DNA from: Cyanobium gracile_A
Lineage (GTDB): Bacteria > Cyanobacteriota > Cyanobacteriia > PCC-6307 > Cyanobiaceae
Direction of reading: 5' to 3'
Assembly (NCBI RefSeq): GCF_034931305.1
Contig: NZ_JAYGHY010000010.1
Span: 9,075-73,074 of the forward strand
DNA length: 64,000 nt
The notes under the pieces: model-generated
Seen by the model: only the letters and a program-made list of their open reading frames with translations
What the model was told of the DNA's origin: nothing
Database searches by the model: none
Program-made: the position numbers and the translations under genes
In this document: piece after piece, positions 16,781-24,750 of the stretch
How positions within the stretch are numbered: the first letter of the stretch is position 1
Layout: each line of letters opens with the position of its first letter

Positions 16781-17797
16781 CTACGACATGGCGCTGGTGG
16801 GGGCCGCCGCCCGGGGCAGGCGGACGCGGGTGGCCAGGCCCAGGGCCCGCATCAGACGGATGTGCTGCCAGGTGAGGTCGAACTGGCGGGGGCCGAAGCC
16901 ATGGCGGGCGGAATGGGGGAAGGCGTGGTGGTTGTTGTGCCAGCCCTCACCGAAGGTGAGCGCGGCCACCCAGGGGTTGTTCTTCGACTTGTCGCCGCTG
17001 TCGTGGACGGACTCTCCCCACAGATGGGTGGCGGAATTCACCAGCCAGGTGCACTGGTAGACGATCACCAGACGCAGGGGAATGCCCCACAGCACCAGGG
17101 CCCAGCCGCCGGCGCCGGTGACGCTGCCGATCCAGAACAGCAGCAGGCCCAGGGGCACCTGGAGCAGCAGGAAGCCCTTGTTCAGCCAGCGGTAGTAAGG
17201 GTCGGTGGCCAGGTCGCCGGTGAGCCGAGGCACGGCGGCCATGGCGGGGATCTCCTCAAACATCCAGGTCATGTGGGCCCACCAGAAGCCCTTGTTGCTG
17301 TCGTGGTGATCCGCTTCCGTATCGGAAAACTTGTGGTGGTGGCGGTGCAGGCCGACCCAGTCGATCGGGCCGTGCTGGCAGCTGAGGGCGCCGCAGGTGG
17401 CGAAAAAGCGCTCCAGCCAGAGGGGCACGCGGAAGGAGCGGTGGCTGAGCAGGCGGTGGTAGCCGATCGTGACGCCCAGGCAGGCGGTGACCCAGTACAT
17501 CACCAGCAGGGCACCGACGGCCTCCAGGCTCCAGAAGCGGGGCAGCAGGGCCACCACCGCCAGGATGTGGATCAGGACCATGAAGCCGATCGTGCCCCAG
17601 CGGGTGCCCTTGGGGGAGACGCCACGGGGTTCTCCGCGGCGGGGCTCGTGCAGGGCCCGGGCACGGACCAGGGCATCGGCCCCCTGGTTGATGGTGGCGG
17701 GGCGCCGGGTGTGGCGGGCTTTGGTGCCGGCCTCGCGGCGGCTGCCGGAGGGGGCAGCTGGCGGGATGGCGGGGCGGGAGAGGGGGGTGACGGCCAT
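16781..17797 (-). CDS. Acyl-lipid delta-9-type fatty acid desaturase (DesC-like), copy 1
   Basis: 338 residues from ATG 17797. Three histidine boxes of membrane diiron desaturases are present: HRLLSH (114-119), HRHHH (151-155) and HNNHH (287-291) in EGWHNNHHAFPHSARHG. Membrane helices surround residues 70-110 and 208-255. The first 65 residues are basic and proline-rich and may be a cytosolic extension. DesC-type enzymes put a double bond at carbon 9 of acyl chains already bound to lipids, which keeps thylakoid membranes fluid. The gene shares a 57-bp divergent promoter region with the 17854-18669 gene, and a second DesC-like gene lies beyond it in the same orientation. The double-bond position is inferred from the family. 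Confidence 0.92.
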   Translation of the reverse strand: MAVTPLSRPAIPPAAPSGSRREAGTKARHTRRPATINQGADALVRARALHEPRRGEPRGVSPKGTRWGTIGFMVLIHILAVVALLPRFWSLEAVGALLVMYWVTACLGVTIGYHRLLSHRSFRVPLWLERFFATCGALSCQHGPIDWVGLHRHHHKFSDTEADHHDSNKGFWWAHMTWMFEEIPAMAAVPRLTGDLATDPYYRWLNKGFLLLQVPLGLLLFWIGSVTGAGGWALVLWGIPLRLVIVYQCTWLVNSATHLWGESVHDSGDKSKNNPWVAALTFGEGWHNNHHAFPHSARHGFGPRQFDLTWQHIRLMRALGLATRVRLPRAAAPTSAMS

Positions 17798-17853
17798 AGA
17801 GGACCGGGCTCCTGATGAGTGACTAAGATGGTAGCAATACGAATCCTGATCGA

Positions 17854-18669
17854 GTGGGGTATCGAGACGAACTCGTATCTGGTCGCGTCGCCTTCGCCCA
17901 CCTGATCCGCGTCTGGCACGAGCGCAACGGCTGGTCCCACCGGGTGCTGCCGATGCTGGCCGAGGCCCTCGACCTGGGTCGGGTGCACAACTCCCAGCTC
18001 TCGATGCTGCGCAACGGCAAGCTGGCCTCACCGGGCCCGGAGGTGTTCCTGGCCCTGGGGAGCGTGAACCTCTGGCTTGACGCCCAGGCCCCCGAAGGTC
18101 GGTTGGAGCCGCTGTCGGCGCGCACCTTGCTGGCGGCCCACCCCGAGCTCTTCGAGGCCCTCTGCAGCTCAGCCTTGCCGGTGCGAGACGAGCGCCAGCG
18201 GGTGCTGGGGCCCGGTGCCCTGCTGGAGGTGTTCGTGGGCTTCCGCCAGCCGCCGGCCAGCTTCGATCTGCGCATCGCCGACGCCGAAGCCGGGGGGCTC
18301 AGCGCCGCCCTGGCCCAGCTGCTCACCGCCGGCCGGCCCTGGCGTGATTGCCGCGACCGGTTGATGGCGGCCTATCCGGTGGCCAAGCGCCAGCGGCGGG
18401 AGCGCTTTGCCGAGGTGATCGCCGGGCAGCGCGACTACACGGCGGTGGAACTCGATGCCGAACTGCCGGAACTGCGTCGCACCCTGGCGGCCCTGGGGGC
18501 GGCGGGGGAGGAGGAACTGGGCCCTGACCGCTTCCTGGAGCTGCTGCGCCAGCGGGCCCTTCGGCTGCAGGGGGAAGGGGCCGTGCAGGCGCCCGACGAC
18601 CTGGCCGCCGCCATTCGCCGGGAGATCGGGGCGGCGATCCCGACGACGACCGACCCGGCGACGCGCTGA
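17854..18669 (+). CDS. Putative DNA-binding protein between two desaturase genes
   Basis: 271 residues from a GTG at 17854. The N-terminal 70 residues (FAHLIRVWHERNGWSHRVLPMLAEALDLG, then NSQLSMLRNGKLASPGPEVF) look like a helix-turn-helix of XRE type, in which a NSQLSMLRNGK-like helix would contact DNA. The remainder is all-helical (residues 120-271) with no motif I know and no membrane helix. The stop codon abuts the stop codon of the downstream desaturase (TGA followed by the complementary TCA), so the two genes converge with no space. Its position between two desaturases, divergent from one of them, suggests it may regulate membrane lipid genes, but this is only inference. Confidence 0.7.
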   Translation: MGYRDELVSGRVAFAHLIRVWHERNGWSHRVLPMLAEALDLGRVHNSQLSMLRNGKLASPGPEVFLALGSVNLWLDAQAPEGRLEPLSARTLLAAHPELFEALCSSALPVRDERQRVLGPGALLEVFVGFRQPPASFDLRIADAEAGGLSAALAQLLTAGRPWRDCRDRLMAAYPVAKRQRRERFAEVIAGQRDYTAVELDAELPELRRTLAALGAAGEEELGPDRFLELLRQRALRLQGEGAVQAPDDLAAAIRREIGAAIPTTTDPATR

Positions 18670-19698
18670 TCAGGCGCTGGCGGGTGCGTCGCCGCGGTGG
18701 CCGAACACAGGGGCGATGCGGACGCGCCTGGCCAGGCCCAGGGCCCGCAGGGCGCGGATGTGCTGCCAGGTGATGTCGAACTCGAACCAGCGCAGCCCGT
18801 GACGGGCCGAGTGGGGGTAGGCGTGGTGGTTGTTGTGCCAGCCCTCACCGAAGGTGAGCAGGGCCACCCACCAGCAGTTGCGGGAGCGGTCGGGGCAGTC
18901 GAAGTTGCGGTAGCCGAAGGCGTGGGTGGCGGAATTCACCAGCCAGGTGACGTGATACACGAGCACCAGGCGCAGGGGAATGCCCCAGAGCACCAGCCCC
19001 AGGCCGCCGCCAGGAACGCCGGCCCAGTTGCCGTACCAGTAGAGGCCGGCCCCCAGGGGCAGTTGCAGCAGCAGGAACCAGCGATCCAGCCAGCGGTAGA
19101 AGGGATCCTTCTCCATGTCGCCGGTGAAGCGGTGGATCTCGGTGAGGGCCGGGATCTTGTGCAGCATCCACTCGCTGTGGGCCCACCACAGACCCCGGGC
19201 GGCGTCGTGGTGATCGTTGGGCTGGTCGGAGAAGAGGTGGTGGTGGCGGTGCAGCCCCACCCATTCGATCGGGCCGCTCTGGCAGGCCAGGGTGCCCATC
19301 AGCACCAGCAGCCGCTCCACCCAGCGGGGGGCTTCGAAGCCCCGATGCGCCACCAGCCGGTGCAGCCCCAGGGTCACCCCCAGCACCGTGGCCCAGTACA
19401 GAACCGCCAGCACGATCACCCCCTGCAGGCTCCAGAAGCGCGGCAGCAGGGCGAAGACAGCCCCCACGTGGATGGCCAGCATGAAGCCGGTGGTGCCGGT
19501 CTTGAACTTGCGCTGGGTGGCCGGCAGGGGCGGCCTGGGACCCTCCATGGCCGCCAGCAGCTGGGCTTTCTTGCGCGAGTGGCTGGGTTCCTGTCGGGTG
19601 ACGCGCACGGTTTCGGCGCTCTGGCCGGATCGGAAGGCTTCGGATCGTGCGACCAAGCGTGTCTCCAGTGGTGGGGCGGGTGTGAGCGGGGATGCCAC
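18670..19698 (-). CDS. Acyl-lipid delta-9-type fatty acid desaturase (DesC-like), copy 2
   Basis: 342 residues from a GTG at 19698. The histidine boxes are HRLVAH (113-118), HRHHH (150-154) and HNNHH (288-292). It is clearly a paralogue of the 16781-17797 protein, with the same helices and spacing (for example PRFWS at residue 86-90 in both, and WVGLHRHHH). The N-terminal 65 residues differ. Two DesC copies are common in cyanobacteria, where each may prefer a different sn position or temperature; here neither can be told apart by reading. The start overlaps the divergent PLP-lyase start by 7 bp if both longest starts are used. It ends stop-to-stop against the 17854-18669 gene. Confidence 0.92.
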   Translation of the reverse strand: MASPLTPAPPLETRLVARSEAFRSGQSAETVRVTRQEPSHSRKKAQLLAAMEGPRPPLPATQRKFKTGTTGFMLAIHVGAVFALLPRFWSLQGVIVLAVLYWATVLGVTLGLHRLVAHRGFEAPRWVERLLVLMGTLACQSGPIEWVGLHRHHHLFSDQPNDHHDAARGLWWAHSEWMLHKIPALTEIHRFTGDMEKDPFYRWLDRWFLLLQLPLGAGLYWYGNWAGVPGGGLGLVLWGIPLRLVLVYHVTWLVNSATHAFGYRNFDCPDRSRNCWWVALLTFGEGWHNNHHAYPHSARHGLRWFEFDITWQHIRALRALGLARRVRIAPVFGHRGDAPASA

Positions 19699-21029
19699 CC
19701 CCCATCCTGACCCACGGCAGCGATGGCAGAGTGATCCCTGCTGGCCCCAGGGCGTTGGAGCAAGTTCTTCCAGGCCTGGGTGAGGAGGCTGGTCCTGTCG
19801 ACAGGGTTGCCGCTGCCCTGGAGCGGCTCGCTCCGATGGCCGCCCGCCGCACGGCCGCCGTGCGGCCCCGCCTGGCGCGGGTGCTGGAGGCCTTCGCCGC
19901 CGAACGCCTTGGGGTGCACCACTTCGCCTCGGTCAGCGGTTACGGCCACGGCGACCTGGGCCGGGAGGTGCTGGATCGGGTGTTCGCGCGGGTGCTGCAG
20001 GCCGAAGCCGCCGCCGTGCGGCTGCAGTTCGTCAGCGGCACCCATGCCATCACTGCCGCCCTGTTCGGGGTGCTGCGGCCGGGGGACCGGCTGCTGGCGC
20101 TCACCGGCCGCCCCTACGACACCCTCGAAGAGGTGATCGGGCTGCGGGGCACGGGCCAGGGATCTCTCGCGGAGTTCGGCATCCGCTACGACGAGCTGCC
20201 CCTCACCGAGGCCGGAGAGGTCGATGACGCGGCACTGGAGGACGCCCTCGCCCCCCAGACGCGGATGGTGCTGATCCAGCGCAGCTGCGGCTACAGCTGG
20301 CGCCCCTCCTTGCCTGTGGCCAGCATCGGGCGCCTCTGTGAACGGGTCAAGGCGCTTCAGCCCGATTGCGTCTGCTTCGTCGACAACTGCTACGGCGAAC
20401 TGGTGCAGGAGCTGGAACCCACCGCCGTGGGGGCCGACCTGATCGCCGGATCCCTGATCAAGAACCTCGGCGGCACCATCGCGCCGACGGGGGGCTATGT
20501 GGCCGGCCGCCAGGAGCTGGTGGAGATGGCCTGCTGCCGGCTCACCGCCCCGGGCATCGGCAGCGAGGGGGGCACGGGGTTCGATCAGTACCGGCTGCTG
20601 TTCCAGGGATTGTTCCTGGCCCCCCAGATGGTGGCCGAGGCCCTGATCGGCGCCGACCTGGTGGCTGAGGTGTTCAGTGGCCTGGGCTATGCGGTGAACC
20701 CCGCCCCCGGTGCCCAGCGCAGCGACGTGATCCAGGCGGTTCGGCTCGGCCATCCCGATCGGCTCATCGCCGTCTGCCGGGCGTTCCAGCAGCTGTCTCC
20801 TGTGGGGGCCTACCTGGATCCGGTGCCGGCCCCCATGCCGGGCTACGCCAGTGATCTGGTCATGGCTGGGGGCACGTTCATCGACGGCAGCACCAGCGAG
20901 TTCTCCGCCGATGGCCCGCTGCGGGAGCCGTACGTGCTCTACGCCCAGGGCGGTACCCACCACGGCCATGTGGCCCTGGCCCTGGAGCGGGCCCTGGCCG
21001 CCCTGACGTCCCTACCGCAGGCAGACTGA
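19692..21029 (+). CDS. PLP-dependent methionine gamma-lyase-family protein (aluminium resistance type)
   Basis: 445 residues of the fold type I PLP family annotated as methionine gamma-lyase or aluminium-resistance protein. The PLP lysine is probably K257 in AGSLIKNLGGTIAPTGGYV, preceded by the cofactor aspartate in FVDNCYGELVQE. The substrate-binding area has YGHGDLGREVLD near residue 84. The exact reaction of this family is not settled; sulfur amino acid cleavage is the usual guess. The longest start at 19692 overlaps the divergent desaturase start, so a later start is possible (for example at the VDRVAAAL segment). gcvH follows 27 bp after the stop, and the three genes (this, gcvH, gcvP) may be one transcript. 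Confidence 0.85.
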   Translation: MPPPILTHGSDGRVIPAGPRALEQVLPGLGEEAGPVDRVAAALERLAPMAARRTAAVRPRLARVLEAFAAERLGVHHFASVSGYGHGDLGREVLDRVFARVLQAEAAAVRLQFVSGTHAITAALFGVLRPGDRLLALTGRPYDTLEEVIGLRGTGQGSLAEFGIRYDELPLTEAGEVDDAALEDALAPQTRMVLIQRSCGYSWRPSLPVASIGRLCERVKALQPDCVCFVDNCYGELVQELEPTAVGADLIAGSLIKNLGGTIAPTGGYVAGRQELVEMACCRLTAPGIGSEGGTGFDQYRLLFQGLFLAPQMVAEALIGADLVAEVFSGLGYAVNPAPGAQRSDVIQAVRLGHPDRLIAVCRAFQQLSPVGAYLDPVPAPMPGYASDLVMAGGTFIDGSTSEFSADGPLREPYVLYAQGGTHHGHVALALERALAALTSLPQAD

Positions 21030-21056
21030 GGCGGCCTCCCCCGCACTCCACCGGCC

Positions 21057-21446
21057 TTGGCGCACTCCTTCCCCGACGACTGCCGCTATTCCGAAAGCCA
21101 CGAGTACGTGCGCCCGGAGGGTGACCTGGTGCGCCTTGGCATCAGCTCCTTTGCCGTCGATCAACTCGGTGACATCGTTTTTGTCGAGTTACCGGCTGTG
21201 GGGGCAGCGTTGGCGCGCGGCACCAGCTTCGGCAGCGTCGAATCGGTCAAGGCGGTGGAGGATCTGATGGCCCCGGTGAGCGGCACGGTGGAGGCCCGCA
21301 ACGAGGCGGTGCTGGCCAGCCCCGAGGAGCTTCAGAACGATCCCTATGGGGAAGGCTGGCTGCTGGTGGTGCGGCTCGGCGCGCCTGATGAACTGGAGGC
21401 GCTGATGGATGCCGCCACCTACGGGGCCAAGGTGCAGGCGGGCTGA
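21057..21446 (+). CDS. gcvH: Glycine cleavage system H protein
   Basis: 129 residues starting with a TTG at 21057. The lipoyl domain has the lipoylation lysine K65 in SVESVKAVEDLMAPVSG. The other family motif is ITDFAVDQLGD-like ISSFAVDQLGDIVFVELP. H protein carries the aminomethyl group from P protein to T protein during glycine breakdown, which in cyanobacteria feeds the photorespiratory glycine-to-serine route. The gene is 38 bp upstream of gcvP and in the same direction, the classic pair. No ATG fits, so the weak TTG start may limit its translation. Confidence 0.97.
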   Translation: MAHSFPDDCRYSESHEYVRPEGDLVRLGISSFAVDQLGDIVFVELPAVGAALARGTSFGSVESVKAVEDLMAPVSGTVEARNEAVLASPEELQNDPYGEGWLLVVRLGAPDELEALMDAATYGAKVQAG

Positions 21447-21484
21447 TTGTCCTTAGGATCCCGCCACCTCCAGCCCGAACGCCC

Positions 21485-24421
21485 GTGTCCGCCTCCTTCC
21501 TGGTCCGGCATCTGGGTCCGGATTCCGAGGATCAGCAACGGATGCTGGTGGAGCTCGGCCTGGGCTCCCTCGATCAGCTGGCGGCCGAGGTCGTTCCCGC
21601 TGACATCCTGCTGACGGCGGCCGACGCCGAGATCGGCCTGCCGCTCCCCTGCTCGGAGGCGGAGGCCCTGGCGGAACTGGCTGGACTGGCTTCCCGCAAC
21701 CGGGTGCTGCGCAGCCTGATCGGGCTCGGTTATCACGGCACGGCGACGCCGGCCCTGATCCAGCGCCACGTGCTGGAAAACCCCTGCTGGTATACCGCCT
21801 ACACCCCCTACCAGGCGGAAATCGCCCAAGGCCGCCTGGAAGCTCTGCTGAACTTCCAGACCCTGGTCAGTGAGCTGACGGGGTTGCCCATCGCCAATGC
21901 TTCGTTGCTGGATGAGGCCACCGCCGCCGCCGAAGCGATGGCGATGGCGGCGGCGGTCAGCCCCCGGCAGGGGGCCCGCCGTTTTCTGGTCGACCGGGCT
22001 GTTTTCCCCCAGACCCTGGCCGTGCTCCAGACCCGGGCCGAACCCCTGGGGATCGAGATCGAGATCTTCGACGCCGAAGCCGCCGCCAACGGTCCCGATG
22101 GGGTGCTGGGCGAGGACGTGTTCGGCCTGCTGCTGCAGCTGCCCGGGGTCGGGGGCCGGCTCTGGGACCCCTCGGCGCTGCTGGCGGCGGCCCGCTCCGG
22201 CGCGGTGATCAGCACGGTGGCCGTTGATCCCCTGGCCCAGGCGCTTCTGGCCCCGGTGGGTGAGCTGGGCGCCGACATCGCCGTTGGCAGCCTGCAGCGC
22301 TATGGCGTGCCGATGGGGTTCGGCGGTCCCCACGCGGCCTTCTTCGCCACCCGGGAGGACTTCAAGCGTCAGATCCCGGGCCGCCTGGTGGGGCAGTCGA
22401 AGGACGCCGAAGGGAATCCGGCGCTGCGTCTGGCCCTCCAGACCCGGGAGCAGCACATCCGTCGCGACAAGGCCACCAGCAACATCTGCACGGCCCAGGT
22501 CCTGCTCGCGGTGATGGCGAGCTTCTATGCCGTGCACCACGGCCCTGATGGCCTCGAAGCCATCGCCCGTCGCCTTCTGGTGCTGCGCCAGGGGCTGGTG
22601 CTGGGGCTGGCGGCCCTGGGCTTGGCGACCGAACCAGGGGCGGCCTTCGACACCGTGGTGCTGCGCACCACCGCCGCGAACGCCCTGCGCCAAAAGGCCG
22701 TGGCCGCCGGCTTCAACCTGCGCTGCGGGATCCGTGGCGACGACGGAGAGGTGGCCCTGGCGATCAGCCTCGATGAACTCTCCACCCCTGAGGAACTGGC
22801 CACCCTGCTGGAGGTCCTGGCGGCGGACCCCGCCGCCGCCGCCGAGGCGCGCACGGCCCTCCAGGCCGGCCTGGTTGCCCTGGAGGGCAAGCCCCTGGCG
22901 GAGCTGCTCGAGGGCGTGCCCAGGCGGGAACGCCCCTGGCTGCGCCAGGAGGTGTTCCATCGCTACCGCAGCGAGACGGAGCTGCTGCGCTACATCCAGC
23001 GCCTGGTGAGCAAGGATCTCTCGCTCGTCCACGGAATGATCCCGTTGGGCAGTTGCACCATGAAGCTCAACGCCGCCGCCGAACTGGCGCCGGTGAGCTG
23101 GCCGGCCTTCGCCCAGATGCATCCGTTCGCCCCCGCCGACCAGACCGGCGGCTACGCCGCCCTGGCGGCGGATCTGGAGGCCTGGCTGGGGGCGATCACC
23201 GGCTTTGCGGGGGTGTCGCTGCAGCCGAATGCCGGCTCCCAGGGGGAGTATGCCGGCCTGATGGTGATCCGGGCCTGGCACCGCAGCCGGGGGGAGGGCC
23301 ACCGGCAGGTGTGCCTGATCCCCACCAGCGCCCACGGCACCAATCCCGCCAGCGCCGTGATGGCCGGCATGCGGGTGGTGGCGGTGGCCTGCGACAGCCA
23401 CGGCAACATCGACATCGCCGACCTGGAGGCCAAGGCCGCTGCCCACGCCGCCAACCTGGCGGCCGTGATGGTCACCTACCCCTCCACCCACGGGGTGTTC
23501 GAAACGGGCATCCGCCGCATCTGCCAGGTCGTTCACGACCACGGCGGCCAGGTGTATCTGGATGGGGCCAACCTCAACGCCCAGGTGGGGCTCTGCAAAC
23601 CGGGGCTCTACGGCGCCGACGTCTGCCATCTCAACCTCCACAAGACCTTCTGCATCCCCCATGGCGGCGGTGGCCCCGGGGTGGGTCCGATCGGCGTGGC
23701 GGCCCACCTGGTGCCCTTCCTGCCCTCCCATCCCCTGGACGCCGCCGCAGGCCGCCAGGCGATCGGCCCGGTGTCGGCGGCGCCTCTGGGCAGTGCCGGC
23801 ATCCTGCCGATCAGCTGGATGTACATCCGCATGATGGGGGGGTCGGGCCTGCGCACCGCAAGCCAGGTGGCCCTGCTGGCGGCCAACGTGATCGCCGAGC
23901 GACTCGAGCCCCATTTCCCCGTGCTCTACCGCGGCCGCGGCGGCCGGGTGGCCCATGAGTGCATCCTCGATCTGCGGCCCCTCAAGCGCAGCTGCGGCCT
24001 GGAGGTGGATGATCTGGCCAAGCGGCTGATGGACTACGGCTTCCATGCCCCCACCGTCAGCTGGCCCGTGGCCGGCACGGTGATGGTGGAGCCCACCGAA
24101 AGCGAATCGCTGCAGGAGATCGATCGCTTCTGTGCGGCGATGGAGGGGATCCGCCGTGAGGCCTGGGCGATCGAAACCGGGGCCGCCGACCCCCTCGACA
24201 ACCCGCTCAAGCAGGCTCCCCACACCCTGGCGGCGGTCACCGCCGACTGCTGGGAGCGGGCCTACAGCCGCAGTGAGGCCGCCTTCCCCGCCGGGGAGGA
24301 ACAGCGGCAGGCCAAGTTCTGGCCGGCGGTCGCCCGCATCGACAATGCCTTCGGCGATCGGAACCTCGTCTGCACCTGCCCGAGCGTGGAAGAGGTGGCA
24401 ATTCCCGAACTGGCCGCCTGA
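21485..24421 (+). CDS. gcvP: Glycine dehydrogenase (decarboxylating), P protein
   Basis: 978 residues, the single-chain P protein of cyanobacteria. It decarboxylates glycine with pyridoxal phosphate and passes the methylamine to the lipoyl arm of GcvH. The PLP lysine is K720 in NLHKTFCIPHGGGGPG. Other clear family motifs are the N-terminal NPCWYTAYTPYQAEI and LLDEATAAAEAM, GFGGPHAAFFATR in the first half, and LIPTSAHGTNPASAVMAGM in the second half. The start is GTG 21485. It lies directly after gcvH. A small gene and the convergent flv1 follow. Confidence 0.97.
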   Translation: MSASFLVRHLGPDSEDQQRMLVELGLGSLDQLAAEVVPADILLTAADAEIGLPLPCSEAEALAELAGLASRNRVLRSLIGLGYHGTATPALIQRHVLENPCWYTAYTPYQAEIAQGRLEALLNFQTLVSELTGLPIANASLLDEATAAAEAMAMAAAVSPRQGARRFLVDRAVFPQTLAVLQTRAEPLGIEIEIFDAEAAANGPDGVLGEDVFGLLLQLPGVGGRLWDPSALLAAARSGAVISTVAVDPLAQALLAPVGELGADIAVGSLQRYGVPMGFGGPHAAFFATREDFKRQIPGRLVGQSKDAEGNPALRLALQTREQHIRRDKATSNICTAQVLLAVMASFYAVHHGPDGLEAIARRLLVLRQGLVLGLAALGLATEPGAAFDTVVLRTTAANALRQKAVAAGFNLRCGIRGDDGEVALAISLDELSTPEELATLLEVLAADPAAAAEARTALQAGLVALEGKPLAELLEGVPRRERPWLRQEVFHRYRSETELLRYIQRLVSKDLSLVHGMIPLGSCTMKLNAAAELAPVSWPAFAQMHPFAPADQTGGYAALAADLEAWLGAITGFAGVSLQPNAGSQGEYAGLMVIRAWHRSRGEGHRQVCLIPTSAHGTNPASAVMAGMRVVAVACDSHGNIDIADLEAKAAAHAANLAAVMVTYPSTHGVFETGIRRICQVVHDHGGQVYLDGANLNAQVGLCKPGLYGADVCHLNLHKTFCIPHGGGGPGVGPIGVAAHLVPFLPSHPLDAAAGRQAIGPVSAAPLGSAGILPISWMYIRMMGGSGLRTASQVALLAANVIAERLEPHFPVLYRGRGGRVAHECILDLRPLKRSCGLEVDDLAKRLMDYGFHAPTVSWPVAGTVMVEPTESESLQEIDRFCAAMEGIRREAWAIETGAADPLDNPLKQAPHTLAAVTADCWERAYSRSEAAFPAGEEQRQAKFWPAVARIDNAFGDRNLVCTCPSVEEVAIPELAA

Positions 24422-24507
24422 GTGTTCCGCCGGTACCTTTTCCCCCCGCCATGGCGCATCATTGCTGTGCCATCTCCTAACAGCGATGGCAACAGCCTTT
24501 CATTGTC

Positions 24508-24741
24508 ATGGGGTTCATGAACGGCAACGACAACTCAGGTGGTGAGCCGGGCCCGGGTGCCCTTGTGCCCGGTCTGCCGGAGGCCAGCCAACGGGTGGAT
24601 GGCACCAACGTGGTGCGGGTGCCCTTCGGGGTGCGCCGGGCCCGGCGCAGTCGTCCCGAACGGCCCGACCACTGGGCCACCCTCGTCCTTCCCTTCCAGG
24701 CGGGCGGTGGCGGGTCGCCCACGCCGCCCCAGGCGGCCTAG
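24508..24741 (+). CDS. Small hypothetical protein, arginine-rich
   Basis: 77 residues from ATG 24508, between gcvP and the convergent flv1. The middle part (NVVRVPFGVRRARRSRPERPDHWATLVLPF) is basic and looks ordered; the ends are Gly- and Pro-rich. No motif or family is recognised. It stops 9 bp before the flv1 stop. Codon use fits the genome, but the length and composition leave open that it is not a gene. Confidence 0.4.
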   Translation: MGFMNGNDNSGGEPGPGALVPGLPEASQRVDGTNVVRVPFGVRRARRSRPERPDHWATLVLPFQAGGGGSPTPPQAA

Positions 24742-24750
24742 GCCAGCGGC

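Noticed and set aside
21419..24223. A 934-codon minus-strand frame opposite gcvP
   Set aside because: Antisense shadow of gcvP with no recognisable domain; gcvP motifs on the plus strand are complete.
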